Part shown: positions 1 to 8,595 of the stretch, in pieces
Layout: each line of letters opens with the position of its first letter
Numbering within the stretch: the stretch's first letter is position 1
NCBI RefSeq assembly: GCF_010686655.1
Contig: NZ_JAAGVY010000047.1
Location: 1 to 32,592 of the forward strand
Direction of reading: 5' to 3'
Length of the DNA stretch: 32,592 nucleotides
Source of the DNA: Cryomorpha ignava
Lineage (GTDB): Bacteria > Bacteroidota > Bacteroidia > Flavobacteriales_D > Cryomorphaceae
The notes under the pieces: generated by a model
Seen by the model: the letters and a program-made list of their open reading frames with translations, nothing else
Databases searched by the model: none
What the model was told of the DNA's origin: nothing
Made by a program: the position numbers and the translations under genes

Positions 1-452
1 TGATCATTTTGCCTTGATTTGTTGTTACACCTCAAGTGTCCGTGTCTTTTCTATATCAATCAAGTACATTCTGACTTTTACATCAACAGCCCATTGTAAA
101 TAGCCCGCTTAGGTACACGCTAATTCCCTAAAGGGGAGCTGCCGCCGCACGGTCTATGGTTTCATTTGAAACCTTGATTTTCATGACACGAGGACTTCGT
201 AGATAGGTTACTTTAAATGATAAAAATGGTCTCGTGGGTGAAATGAGCGTTGGCGCCCTTCCTGCATCCGACCAGGCTTTTTGCCGAGAAGAATGCACGG
301 GTGCGTGAAGGTGTTGATATACAGCTTTTTGATTGGTATAAAATTTACGAAAATAATTATCAACTACGTTGTATAAAGAGATTAGCTTCCGCAGGGGAAG
401 TTAAGTGCAAAATGGCGCGCTCCCTTTTTATTTCAGATATATCTCTTTTATA
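1..452. other. Intergenic stretch, no gene supported
   Basis: No open frame here looks like a real protein. The longest plus-strand frame, starting near 250, runs into the antisense of the metallo-beta-lactamase gene and has no recognisable domain. A 16-bp inverted repeat GGTTTCATTTGAAACC lies at 158-173, and a weak CTTCC/GGAAG hairpin near 386-400 could lie in the 3' region of the downstream minus-strand operon. Neither has a clear T-tract. Confidence 0.5.
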
Positions 453-1862
453 TTATGCCAACGTACTTGGGCAAACATATGCTGTACAGGTCACTCCGGC
501 TTCCTTAATTCCCGGAAAGCCTGTTTCAACGTTTACTAAATTGTTATATCCGCGTGCTTTAAGAATAGAGCTAGCAATTACTGATCTGTAACCACCTGCA
601 CAATAAAGATAGGCGGGTTGATCTTTATCAAATTCGCTCATTTTATCATTGATAAAATCCAGCGGCCTGTTATCAGCATTTTCTACGTGCTCGGCTTGAT
701 ATTCACCTGGTTTTCTAACGTCAACAATATTAAGTTTTTGATTATTATTTCGTTCTGCAAATGCATGAGCGCGAATACTCTCTAAAGAATCAACTTCTTT
801 ACTGGCCTTCTTCCAGCTTTCAAACCCACCTTCCAAAAAGCCTATTGAATTATCGTATCCTACACGTGCCAATCTGGTTACAACTTCCTTCTCGCGTCCT
901 TTATCGGCTACGATCAAAATAGGTTGCGTAATATCGGGAACAAGTGTTCCAACCCAAGGTGCAAACCCGCCGTCTATACCAATAAAAATAGACTTTGGAA
1001 TAAATCCTTTCACGAAATCATCCTGATGTCTGGTATCCAAAACCAGCGCTCCCGTTTCATTAGCAGCAGCTTCAAATGCTTCTGGCGAAAGCGATCTCAA
1101 TCCGCGATCTAAAACAGTATTTATACTTTCGTAGCCATTTCTATTCATCATCACATTCTTTGGAAAATATGATGGTGGTGGCGCGAGGCCGGTGATGACT
1201 TCTTTTACAAATTCGGTCTTACTCATATCGGCTCTCAAGGCATAATTTGTACGCTTCTCTTCGCCTATGCTCCCAACCGTTTCTTTGCGCATATTTTTCC
1301 CGCATGCCGATCCGGCTCCGTGTCCGGGATAGACAATTACATCGTCGGGTAAAACCATGATCTTATTTCGTAAAGAATCGTACAGCGTTTCAGCCAGTTG
1401 TGCTTCTGTAAAATTAGATTTTGCAGCCAGGTCAGGACGACCTACATCACCAAGAAACAAAGTATCGCCAGAAAAAACAGCGTATGGCTTTTCGTCTTTA
1501 TCGAGAAGCAAATACGATACACTTTCCATTGTATGACCGGGTGTATGTAGAACTTTTATTGACACTTCACCAACTTTCAGTACTTCATTGTCTTTTGCAA
1601 TATGCGCATCAAAACTCGGTGCAGCATTAGGTCCAAAAACGATTGTAGCTCCTGTTTGCTTTGCCAAATCTATATGTCCTGATACAAAATCGGCATGAAA
1701 ATGCGTCTCTAAAACATATTTGATTTTGGCTCCGTCTCTTCTTGCAGTATCTAAATAAGACTGCACTTCGCGAAGCGGATCAATGACCACTGCTTCTCCC
1801 TTACTCTCAATGTAGTAGGCGCCCTGCGCGAGGCAACCTGTATATATTTGTTCTACTTTCAT
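453..1862 (-). CDS. MBL-fold hydrolase with two rhodanese domains (persulfide dioxygenase-like)
   Basis: A 469-residue cytosolic protein, with no signal peptide. The N-terminal half is a metallo-beta-lactamase fold of the ETHE1/persulfide-dioxygenase type. The metal motif is H54-x-H56-x-D58 with H62, followed by a TPGHT loop, an SGDTLF loop and a YPGHG motif. Two rhodanese domains follow. The first, around residues 265-355, has VLDTR but no cysteine in its active-site loop and is probably structural. The second ends in the active loop CAGGYRS with C421. The family oxidises glutathione or other persulfides and transfers sulfane sulfur. It is the last gene of a minus-strand set with a TauE exporter and a Crp regulator, 116 bp after the TauE gene, which fits sulfide or thiosulfate handling. 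The exact substrate cannot be read from the sequence. Confidence 0.9.
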   Translation of the reverse strand: MKVEQIYTGCLAQGAYYIESKGEAVVIDPLREVQSYLDTARRDGAKIKYVLETHFHADFVSGHIDLAKQTGATIVFGPNAAPSFDAHIAKDNEVLKVGEVSIKVLHTPGHTMESVSYLLLDKDEKPYAVFSGDTLFLGDVGRPDLAAKSNFTEAQLAETLYDSLRNKIMVLPDDVIVYPGHGAGSACGKNMRKETVGSIGEEKRTNYALRADMSKTEFVKEVITGLAPPPSYFPKNVMMNRNGYESINTVLDRGLRSLSPEAFEAAANETGALVLDTRHQDDFVKGFIPKSIFIGIDGGFAPWVGTLVPDITQPILIVADKGREKEVVTRLARVGYDNSIGFLEGGFESWKKASKEVDSLESIRAHAFAERNNNQKLNIVDVRKPGEYQAEHVENADNRPLDFINDKMSEFDKDQPAYLYCAGGYRSVIASSILKARGYNNLVNVETGFPGIKEAGVTCTAYVCPSTLA

Positions 1863-1978
1863 ATTTTCTATATTTCTTTGTTTTTCTTTCTTGTTTTGCA
1901 GTGCAAAGGTCGCAATCTCGCTTCACATTATAAGTGACTGCTGTTACGTTGCGCAAGACACGGAAATTTGTTTGATAT

Positions 1979-2773
1979 CTAAAACCAAATTTCTTTTAAA
2001 AGGATATACAACCCCATAATTAGAACGAACCACCCAAAACTTTTTTTAAGTTTCTCGCCGGGTATTTTTTTCGATAAGAAATTGCCGATAAAGATACCAA
2101 TTATCGAAATAACGGTAAAGACTAATAGAAACCGCCAATCAATATCGCTTCTAAAAATATCGCCAAGAAAGCCGATTAAGCTATTTGCCGCTATAATAAG
2201 CAAAGAGGTTCCAACCGCCCGTTTCATACTAAGTCCCGAAAGAATGACCAGTGCCGGTACGATCATAAAGCCTCCGCCAACACCTACCATTCCGGTAAGA
2301 AATCCGATGCCCACACCCTGCAAAAGAACAGATCTCTGAATGATGTTCTGCTCGCCGGGAGCCTTCTCGACCCGTTGTCTACCCTTTACCATAGACATAG
2401 AAGCCATAATAAGGATAACGGCAAACAGAAGCATTAGAAAAATACTTTTTGTAACATGAAAAGAGCCAATTTCGAACATCTTGTCGGGAATAGCAGGGAT
2501 AATAAACTGGCGGGTAAGATATACTGCAATTGAAGCAGGAATTCCGAAACTAAGCGCAGTTTTAAAATCTATTAGCCCCCTTTTCCAATACATTGAAGCA
2601 CCAACTACCGATGTGGAACCAACCACGAAAAGTGAATAGCCTGTGGCAACAACCGGAGAATAATGCATTAAATAAACCAGAACAGGCACTGTAACGATCG
2701 ATCCGCCACCGCCCATCAATCCCAGCAAGAGTCCGATAAAAAGTGCAGCTATAAATCCAAAAATTTCGAGCAT
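1979..2773 (-). CDS. TauE/SafE family sulfite/sulfonate exporter-like permease
   Basis: A 264-residue, very hydrophobic protein with about eight predicted membrane segments. It carries the two pseudo-repeated glycine-rich motifs of the TauE/SafE (DUF81) family: GGGGSIVTVPVLVYL near residue 22 and GVGGGFMIVPALVIL near residue 164. Family members export sulfite, sulfoacetate or related organosulfur anions across the inner membrane. It lies 62 bp downstream of the Crp/Fnr regulator gene and 116 bp upstream of the MBL-rhodanese gene on the same strand, which supports export of an oxidised sulfur product. The ATG at 2773 gives the standard N-terminus, starting directly with the first membrane helix. 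The transported ion is inferred from the neighbours, not from residues. Confidence 0.9.
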   Translation of the reverse strand: MLEIFGFIAALFIGLLLGLMGGGGSIVTVPVLVYLMHYSPVVATGYSLFVVGSTSVVGASMYWKRGLIDFKTALSFGIPASIAVYLTRQFIIPAIPDKMFEIGSFHVTKSIFLMLLFAVILIMASMSMVKGRQRVEKAPGEQNIIQRSVLLQGVGIGFLTGMVGVGGGFMIVPALVILSGLSMKRAVGTSLLIIAANSLIGFLGDIFRSDIDWRFLLVFTVISIIGIFIGNFLSKKIPGEKLKKSFGWFVLIMGLYILLKEIWF

Positions 2774-2835
2774 AAAGGCAAGGGTATATTCTTCGCAAAG
2801 TTGGTTATTTCATTCCCCTGAACATGTAACCTAAC

Positions 2836-3489
2836 TCACACCATTAAAAACTTTTCCAGATTAATAATCCGTATCATATTTCGCTCTAGCTCTATGGCTC
2901 CGAGCTGCTCAAGTTTTTTCAGCAAGCGTGAAATTACTTCGCGGGCAGAATTCAGATCTTTGGCTATTTCCTGATGCGACACAGGAATTTCATCTCCAAA
3001 ACCTTCCTGTTTCTGTTTTAAGTAAAAAACCAATCTCTCATCCATTTTCCGGAAGGCAATATGATCTAAAGTCAATAGCAAATCGTCAAAACGCGCTCGA
3101 TAAGTTCGCACAACAAAGGCATTCCATGCGGGATATTTCTCCATCCATTTGCCAATAAATTCAAATGGAATTGAGATTAATGTCGCATCTGTTTCGGCCA
3201 CAGCAGAAATTTTACTTTCCTCGTTTTGGAGTGCACACATAATAGAAATGGCGCATGCATTGCCAGATTCGAGGTAGTACAAAAGATATTCTTTGCCCGA
3301 TTCGTCCTGGCGGTATATTTTAACCCGGCCATCAACGACCAGCATTGTATTTAAGATTTTGTCGCCCGATTTGATTAAAATATCACCGGCGTTAGCTTCT
3401 TTTACGGTACCTTCTTCTAAAACTGCCTGTTTGAGTTCATCGCTGAAAAAATCAAAACGGGCATTCACTAAACTTTCGTTGGAAATCAT
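2836..3489 (-). CDS. Crp/Fnr family transcriptional regulator
   Basis: A 217-residue protein with an N-terminal cyclic-nucleotide-binding-like beta roll (residues 20-130, including GDKILNTMLVVDGRVKIY) and a C-terminal winged helix. The recognition region is VSHQEIAKDLNSAREVISRL near residues 168-187. There is no FNR-type cysteine cluster at the N-terminus, so an iron-sulfur oxygen sensor is unlikely; the effector is unknown. It is the first gene of the unit with the TauE exporter and the MBL-rhodanese protein and probably controls it. A perfect Bacteroidota -7 element lies 18 bp upstream of its ATG, giving a very short leader. Confidence 0.9.
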   Translation of the reverse strand: MISNESLVNARFDFFSDELKQAVLEEGTVKEANAGDILIKSGDKILNTMLVVDGRVKIYRQDESGKEYLLYYLESGNACAISIMCALQNEESKISAVAETDATLISIPFEFIGKWMEKYPAWNAFVVRTYRARFDDLLLTLDHIAFRKMDERLVFYLKQKQEGFGDEIPVSHQEIAKDLNSAREVISRLLKKLEQLGAIELERNMIRIINLEKFLMV

Positions 3490-3506
3490 ATAAAAGGAAT
3501 AAGTGG

Positions 3507-3514
3507 CAAATATA
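3507..3514 (-). promoter_or_regulatory. -7 element of the Crp/Fnr-TauE-MBL unit
   Basis: Read on the minus strand this is TATATTTG, a perfect match to the Bacteroidota -7 consensus TAnnTTTG. It places the transcript start about 10 nt before the regulator ATG at 3489. No clear TTG -33 element is seen at the usual 19-21 nt spacing, so the call rests on the -7 box and its position. Confidence 0.5.
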
Positions 3515-3942
3515 GCAACCTGAGTTTGATTATTTTCTCGGAATAAGCCCGTCTATAAATTTACGTCCTTCGAGCAGCCCACCCCTGAGGGCACCGATTT
3601 ACACCACCAATAAAATAGCAGATTTTTTCCAGTCAATAATCTATCTGATTCAGATTTTAAAAAGTAAGTGCGTTATAGATTATTTAATTGTGCTGTGGGT
3701 GTCGCACTTTCGGCCTAAAGGATATGAATGGTTGGGTTGTGTTAATTTATAGAATTTATATACATCCTTTTAAATCAGTGAAATAGATGCGTGTAAGCCC
3801 AACAAACATTCATTTTGTATTTACAATTATTAGTTGACTTAGCAAACTGAGTAAATCTTGATTTTTACGACAGAACACAAAATTTATATTGATGGAAATA
3901 TTTTTATTACCTTTCAAACCGACCATTTCTTAAATCTCACTC
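3515..3942. other. Divergent intergenic region
   Basis: About 430 bp between the minus-strand regulator gene and the plus-strand transglycosylase gene. I see no open frame with coding character, no tRNA-like fold and no strong terminator. It must hold promoters for both directions. Only the regulator -7 box just to its left is clear; for the plus gene a weak TACCTTTC lies about 30 bp before the start. Confidence 0.4.
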
Positions 3943-5424
3943 GTGAAATCAGCTAGTAATTTTCTTCTTTGCGTTTTTACTTTGCTCGCCCTATCTATGT
4001 GCGGTACACAGGAACAAAATAACGCGGAAGATAATGAAAACCATGTGGTTTTTCACAAAGATCTGGCTACAATTCAGCATCATGGAAAGCTACGCGCGCT
4101 GACTACTTACAGCGCCACAAGCTATTTTTTGTACCGGGGTGCGCCCATGGGTTTCGAATATGAACTCCTCGAAAAATTTGCTGATTATCTCGATTTGGAA
4201 CTGGAAATTGTTGTAACAGACAATATCGACAGCATGTTTAATCAGCTCAATCAAGGCGATGTGGATTTGATTGCACACGGTTTTGCCATTACCGGCGAAC
4301 GAAAAGAGAATGTTCAGTTTACCGATTATCTCTATCTGGTAAATCAGGTATTGGTGCAGCGCAAGCCTCAAAACTGGCGCAAAATAAGCTGGAGTAAGCT
4401 GGAAAGTCAACTCATTAAAGATCCGATTGAGCTTATTGGCGACACCATTTCGGTGCGGCGCAACTCCTCGTATTTTACCCGTATTGAAAATTTAAGCGAA
4501 GAGATTGGCGGCAAAATATATATCGATACCCTTCCGGGAAATTTATCGACCGACGAGATCATAAAAATGGTAGCCGATGGAACCATAAAATATACCGTGG
4601 CCGACAATAATATTGCCGCAATTAATGCATCATATTATCCCGAATTGGATATTGATGTGCCGATTAGTTTTTCTCAACGCATAGCCTGGGCGGTGCGACC
4701 GGGAAGCGAAGAACTTCTTGAAGCCGCTAATAGCTGGATAGCCGGGATGAAGAAAAAGCAAGATTATTATGTAATCTACAACAAATATTTTAAGAATAAA
4801 CGCAATTTTAGCCGTCGCGTTAAAAGCGACTTTTACAGCCTCAACAAAAACAAAATTAGCCAGTATGACGAATTAATTCAACACTATGCCAATCAAATTG
4901 ACTGGGACTGGCGCTTACTGGCATCGCTTATTTATCAGGAATCTAAGTTTGAGACCAATGCAGCATCGTGGTCGAGTGCTGCGGGCCTGATGCAAATTAT
5001 GCCCGAAACGGCAGCCGAACTCGGCGTGGAAGACATTGAAAACCCGGAAGAAAATCTCCGTGGCGGCACCAAATATCTGGATCAACTTGGCCGAAGCTTT
5101 TCGCATATTCCCGATTCGATAGATAAACTGAAATTTACAATGGCTGCATTCAACTGCGGAATTGGCCATGTATATGATGCGCAACGCCTGGCGTCAAAGC
5201 GCGGCCTTGACTCTTTGGTATGGGACAACAACGTAGAAGAGATGATTCTGGCTCTTAGTTACCCAGCTAATTACAACGACCCGGTGGTGTATTACGGATA
5301 CGTACGCGGACTCGAGCCTTTTACTTATGTGAGTCAAATTTGGGAGCGTTACGGACATTACCGGCAGTTTATTAAAGAAGATGAATCGGTGGTTGCCGAA
5401 CTTTTGGATGCGGAAAATGAGTAG
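3943..5424 (+). CDS. mltF: MltF-type membrane-bound lytic transglycosylase (lipoprotein)
   Basis: A 493-residue protein that cleaves peptidoglycan glycan strands, forming 1,6-anhydroMurNAc ends. It starts at a GTG; the first 20 residues form a lipoprotein signal with lipobox LSMC (C20), so it should be lipid-anchored, probably in the outer membrane. Residues 45-285 are a family-3 solute-binding-protein-like domain (YRGAPMGFEYELLEKFADYL), which in MltF is regulatory. Residues 305-470 are the SLT transglycosylase domain with catalytic E333 in YQESKF, then the AAGLMQIMPETA motif and AAFNCGIGHV. This domain order and length match MltF. A small lipoprotein gene follows on the same strand and may be co-transcribed. 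Confidence 0.92.
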   Translation: MKSASNFLLCVFTLLALSMCGTQEQNNAEDNENHVVFHKDLATIQHHGKLRALTTYSATSYFLYRGAPMGFEYELLEKFADYLDLELEIVVTDNIDSMFNQLNQGDVDLIAHGFAITGERKENVQFTDYLYLVNQVLVQRKPQNWRKISWSKLESQLIKDPIELIGDTISVRRNSSYFTRIENLSEEIGGKIYIDTLPGNLSTDEIIKMVADGTIKYTVADNNIAAINASYYPELDIDVPISFSQRIAWAVRPGSEELLEAANSWIAGMKKKQDYYVIYNKYFKNKRNFSRRVKSDFYSLNKNKISQYDELIQHYANQIDWDWRLLASLIYQESKFETNAASWSSAAGLMQIMPETAAELGVEDIENPEENLRGGTKYLDQLGRSFSHIPDSIDKLKFTMAAFNCGIGHVYDAQRLASKRGLDSLVWDNNVEEMILALSYPANYNDPVVYYGYVRGLEPFTYVSQIWERYGHYRQFIKEDESVVAELLDAENE

Positions 5425-5449
5425 ATTCAACTTTTTAAAACCAAGTGAT

Positions 5450-5989
5450 ATGATTTTCAAGACACTCCGCATGTTCCTTCTCGCTGTCTTAGCATCTTCT
5501 TGTACATTTATTGTATTTAACGAACCCATGCCTACGGGCGCAACTCCTTTAGACCGTGTTCCTGAAAGCCTTCGCGGCAATTATATTTATGAGATTGAGT
5601 CAATGACCTCAAAAGTGGAGATTGGAGAAAATTATTTTATTAGCGACAGTCTTCCTGAATATCTTTCTGATTCACTTATACTTAAGCCTTTCGGCGAAAA
5701 ATATGTTTTAAGCAAAAAGATTATCGATCCGAAAATTGAAGCAGATGGAAAATGGTTATGCTATATTTTATCGCCCGCGAAAGGAGGCAATCTAAATGTA
5801 GAAGTATTTTGCGTTGCCGATACCACCTATGAAGAGAAGTTGATTGCCAAATACGGCGGCAAACAAATGAAAGCACCTAAAGAACTTGGTGAGCCATTCC
5901 TATTTCTCGATACGGATTTAAAGCAATTTAAAAAGCTTAGTAAAGATAAAAAGGTACGGATTCCGGTTGTGCTTAGGCCTGTGGAGTGA
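5450..5989 (+). CDS. Small lipoprotein of unknown function
   Basis: About 179 residues starting MIFKTLRMFLLAVLASSC, a lipoprotein signal with lipobox LASSC. An in-frame ATG at 5417 would overlap the end of the transglycosylase gene by 8 nt and add 11 residues before the signal; the ATG at 5450 gives a more normal signal peptide, so it is preferred. The mature part is hydrophilic and lysine-rich, and no known domain is recognised. Its position 25 bp after the mltF-like gene suggests one transcript. It could be an envelope accessory protein, but that is guesswork. Confidence 0.75.
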   Translation: MIFKTLRMFLLAVLASSCTFIVFNEPMPTGATPLDRVPESLRGNYIYEIESMTSKVEIGENYFISDSLPEYLSDSLILKPFGEKYVLSKKIIDPKIEADGKWLCYILSPAKGGNLNVEVFCVADTTYEEKLIAKYGGKQMKAPKELGEPFLFLDTDLKQFKKLSKDKKVRIPVVLRPVE

Positions 5990-6102
5990 TTCATTCTTCT
6001 CTAAATATTCCTTTTAAATCAAGAACTAAATTATCTTGGTAGCCATTGTCTGTCATGCAATGTTTCGAAACCACATCGCTATCACTCACAATTCTAATGT
6101 TT

Positions 6103-6555
6103 CTACTGCAGTGTAAAATTAATCTTGACCTGCTCAAAAGACGGAACAATTTTGCCGTTTTTTATAGCCGGTATAAATTGCGGTGCCATGCGCAAAACAC
6201 GCTCAACTTCTTGAGAAAGTAGCAAATCAGGAGACTGAACAAAGTAAATTTCGCCCAACGATCCATCACCCAAAATCTCAAATTGGGCGATTACGGAACC
6301 TGAAATCCCAATTAATCGCGCGTCATCAGGAAACTCAATATGAAGGTTTATAAACTGCTGAAGACTCTTGTACTTTGGAGATTTACTAAAGGTGGCCCGC
6401 CTGTCACTTTTCTCAAGGTTTTCAGCTTTCTCTAAGTGATAATCATATTCGGTCAGGGAAAGGTTGTTCAGATAATTTTCTGATATTTCCTGAGAAAAGC
6501 AATAAGACGTAAATACAATTCCAATGGCGAGGAGAAATAATTTTTTAGTTTTCAT
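6103..6555 (-). CDS. Secreted TonB-C-like domain protein
   Basis: A 150-residue protein with a cleavable signal peptide (MKTKKLFLLAIGIVFTSYCF then SQ). The C-terminal 85 residues have the pattern of a TonB C-terminal domain: FPDDARLIGISGSVIAQFEI, a mid segment with GDGSLGEIYFVQSPDLLL, then FIPAIKNGKIVPSFEQVKINF. It lacks the N-terminal membrane anchor and proline-rich spacer of true TonB, so it is not an energy transducer for outer-membrane receptors by itself. Many Bacteroidota genomes carry such stand-alone periplasmic TonB-C proteins of unknown role. It is convergent with the lipoprotein gene to its left. Confidence 0.75.
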   Translation of the reverse strand: MKTKKLFLLAIGIVFTSYCFSQEISENYLNNLSLTEYDYHLEKAENLEKSDRRATFSKSPKYKSLQQFINLHIEFPDDARLIGISGSVIAQFEILGDGSLGEIYFVQSPDLLLSQEVERVLRMAPQFIPAIKNGKIVPSFEQVKINFTLQ

Positions 6556-6817
6556 GAGATTTGGTTAGCAATCTATTAATGATTTCGTTAGAGTGCTAAA
6601 TTACTCCCGGATTAAACATTTTCCCTCACCCAAAAGGATGATTTTATGGGAATGGATAATGATTTTCTTTTATTTCTAAATTCATGGCAATCTGTATTGT
6701 CTCACGTTTACAGTTTGACACAAACTAATCCACCACCCCAATCATCTGAAACATCCAAAATTTTAATTTCCATCTATGGAATGTTAGAGAAAACTTTTGC
6801 ATTTAATACAAACGCTA

Positions 6818-7480
6818 TCACTCAACCCTTCTCTCTAAACCGGGATATAGACTATCCTGTCCGAGCACTTTTGGACCCGGATGTTTCGAAAGAACTTCGC
6901 AATCTCTGACAACGATTTTAGAAAAGTGCCATCCCAAAGGCTTGTCGCGCGTACCTTCCGAGAAAATGTACTGAACGGTAAAAGTTCCTTTAAGGTGAAA
7001 TCCTTCTAAGGGTTGATTGGTTTTAAACTCACCATAGGCAGTGGTTTCAAAAATCTTACCCGCTAGCTTTGAGCCACCTTTTTCAAGTTGCTCTATCTGC
7101 ATAAGCGAAACCACATCAAAATTGTGAATAGATTCAAAACAAGGTAGCGAGGTAGTACCAAACCGAAAGTCCATAAATATATCTTTCAGCTCTTCGATGG
7201 AGGGATTTGGCGGATTTGTAATAAGCGAATCAACGTAGTAGGCTTTTTCCTCTATGGTCATTTTTGAGTACCGATCATTGGGTGCTCCATTTCCGGTAAC
7301 ACCGTAATAAATTAAAGCGCCCACTCCGAACAGTGCACCGAGAGCCAAAAAGGATACAGCGGTAATCATAAACCCTTTCGCAAAAACTTTACGGATTGGT
7401 GCACGCCGTGGCGTAAAAATTTGGCCAACAACAAAGGCTATTAACAGAAAAATGGCAATTCCACCGAATAAAAAACGCAT
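6818..7480 (-). CDS. Two-helix membrane protein, function unknown
   Basis: A 220-residue protein with two predicted membrane segments (residues 1-21 and 38-63) joined by a short basic loop containing FTPRRAPIRKVFAKG. A soluble C-terminal domain of about 150 residues with mixed beta character follows. The second half (GTFTVQYIFSEGTRDKPLGWHFSKIVVRDCE) resembles a small beta-sandwich or cystatin-like fold, but no family is recognised with confidence. The gene stands alone between a TonB-C-like gene and the repeat element at 7552-7746. Confidence 0.65.
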   Translation of the reverse strand: MRFLFGGIAIFLLIAFVVGQIFTPRRAPIRKVFAKGFMITAVSFLALGALFGVGALIYYGVTGNGAPNDRYSKMTIEEKAYYVDSLITNPPNPSIEELKDIFMDFRFGTTSLPCFESIHNFDVVSLMQIEQLEKGGSKLAGKIFETTAYGEFKTNQPLEGFHLKGTFTVQYIFSEGTRDKPLGWHFSKIVVRDCEVLSKHPGPKVLGQDSLYPGLERRVE

Positions 7481-7551
7481 TGATTTTTAAATTTACCGCA
7501 AGGTAGTGGAAATTAGCTTCAAGTGACAAGCTCTAAGCCGCAAGCTTTTTT

Positions 7552-7746
7552 AGTCGCGAGCCAATAAAAGGGTCACGGGTCGCAAGTCGCTAGTCTCGAG
7601 GTTTTGCTTATTAAGCTTACGGCACGATAATATTCATTCATATACCCTAGAAATCTTTACATAGCAAGATTATTGAACTAACAGAACTTGAAAATATCAT
7701 CAAACTAAATCCCTGCACGTACACCCTCTCGCGACTCGTGACTCAC
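7552..7746. repeat. Repeat element: two inverted CGnGACT arrays around a spacer
   Basis: A degenerate 7-bp tandem array in AGTCnCG orientation (7552-7600, for example GTCGCAAGTCGCTAGTCTCG) is followed by about 125 bp of AT-rich spacer and an array in the opposite orientation (7726-7746, CTCTCGCGACTCGTGACTCA). The right part of the spacer plus its array (7662-7745) resembles 14201-14280 closely, by eye roughly 80 percent. This unit abuts the left edge of the cassette array. Related arrays recur near 14264, 23178, 23423, 23879, 24015 and 25172. Confidence 0.7.
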
Positions 7747-7784
7747 TGGTGTCCGGTTAAAATTCTTTTTAATGATTTCAGTTT

Positions 7785-7925
7785 CTGCTGGTAGCGTTGA
7801 TGTGTATGAGCCGTTGCGTGTCTCCCACACGAGCCATTAAAAGTACAAAACTCCGCTGGAAAATCCCCACAAATTTCCAGATAGGCACGAACCCAGCAAT
7901 GGCTTATACACGGTTTCAGGCACTG
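7785..7925 (-). repeat. Degenerate attC-like site at the left end of the cassette array
   Basis: Read on the minus strand it begins AGTGCCTGAAAC, a slightly diverged complement of the GTTAGGCACT that opens the same cassette at 8602. It then contains two arms, GTGTATAAGCCATTGCTGG (near 7896-7914) and CACGCAACGGCTCATACAC (near 7798-7816), which pair as an imperfect palindrome. The length of about 140 bp matches the other attC sites here. The final GTT core is missing: after CATACAC the sequence changes to unrelated DNA, so the site is probably truncated. The stop codon of the 54-residue gene lies inside its first core, as is common in cassettes. Confidence 0.5.
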
Positions 7926-8080
7926 GGCTTTATCCGCTTTTTGTTTTTATTCTGTTCAAAATATTTGACAATTTCCTCTGGACTTAAATTCATTATGTCC
8001 TTTGAAATTTTGTCCCTTTGTTCGCGCATAAATTTTACGGCATCAAAGGTTTTTTTCGTGTTTTTTTCTTTAGTCTTCAT
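7916..8080 (-). CDS. 54-residue partner (probable antitoxin) of the PIN-domain protein
   Basis: A small ORF starting MKTKEKNTKKTFDAVKFMRE and ending KRIKPSA. It is highly charged, lysine-rich and predicted helical, with the pattern DAVKFMREQRDKISKDIMNLSPEEIVKYF. This resembles the small partner proteins I know next to PIN proteins of this type in Bacteroidota. It overlaps the end of the PIN gene by 11 nt, so the two are translationally coupled. It is downstream of the toxin gene, the reverse of the usual antitoxin-first order. The role as antitoxin is inferred from size, composition and linkage. Confidence 0.72.
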   Translation of the reverse strand: MKTKEKNTKKTFDAVKFMREQRDKISKDIMNLSPEEIVKYFEQNKNKKRIKPSA

Positions 8081-8534
8081 AAGTCATTAATTCTCTTGGT
8101 GAACGAATATCGATTGGTTTATAGCCTTCCGCAATATTTACGGAATTATATCCTACGATTCTTACTACGTTTACAATATGTCTAAAATTCCAGCTTATTA
8201 AAATGTTCGCATTATGTATTGTTGCCAAAGCAATGTGCAGACAATCTGCATATGATGTTGGACCAACGACTCCTTCGTCAATATATTTTTTGGCCAAATT
8301 GGCTGATTCAATATCCGATTTTACATAAACAGTCGAATCTTTAGGAAGCAATTCAATGGTCGCTCTTATTCGGTCAGGCGCATTTTCCAATTCCTGTTCC
8401 GTAACATTTGAGTAAATTATTTCAAATTCAGATTTTTTAACCCGCTCAAATAAAGGTTCCGTATATTCTTGAAACTCTTCGTCGTGCAATCCGCCGAAAA
8501 TTGAAGTGTCCAAATAAATCCGTTGTTTTTTCAT
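8070..8534 (-). CDS. PIN-domain protein, probable type II toxin
   Basis: A 154-residue PIN-like ribonuclease fold. Acidic residues expected in the Mg-binding site are present: D9 in IYLDTSIFGG, acidic residues in VTEQELENA near 44-52, and D97 in SYADCLHIALA, with a final SWNFRHIV motif. PIN toxins cleave RNA, often initiator tRNA or rRNA. The gene overlaps a 54-residue small protein on its 3' side by 11 nt, which makes it the toxin half of a toxin-antitoxin pair. Both genes lie within one integron cassette, between cores at 8602 and about 7920. Toxin-antitoxin pairs are common in cassette arrays, where they can stabilise the array. Confidence 0.85.
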   Translation of the reverse strand: MKKQRIYLDTSIFGGLHDEEFQEYTEPLFERVKKSEFEIIYSNVTEQELENAPDRIRATIELLPKDSTVYVKSDIESANLAKKYIDEGVVGPTSYADCLHIALATIHNANILISWNFRHIVNVVRIVGYNSVNIAEGYKPIDIRSPRELMTYED

Positions 8535-8595
8535 TTCCTAAATTTACGAAATTCAGCGAGAAGTTAAATTGTAGACGGATTTTTTTTTGCCTAGT

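Noticed and set aside
250-591. Plus-strand 113-codon frame at the left edge
   Set aside because: Its second half is antisense to the well-supported MBL-rhodanese gene, it has no recognisable domain and no promoter, so it is treated as chance.
6646-6909. Plus-strand 87-codon frame
   Set aside because: It overlaps the 3' end of the minus-strand membrane protein, whose coding character is stronger; no signal, domain or start context supports it.
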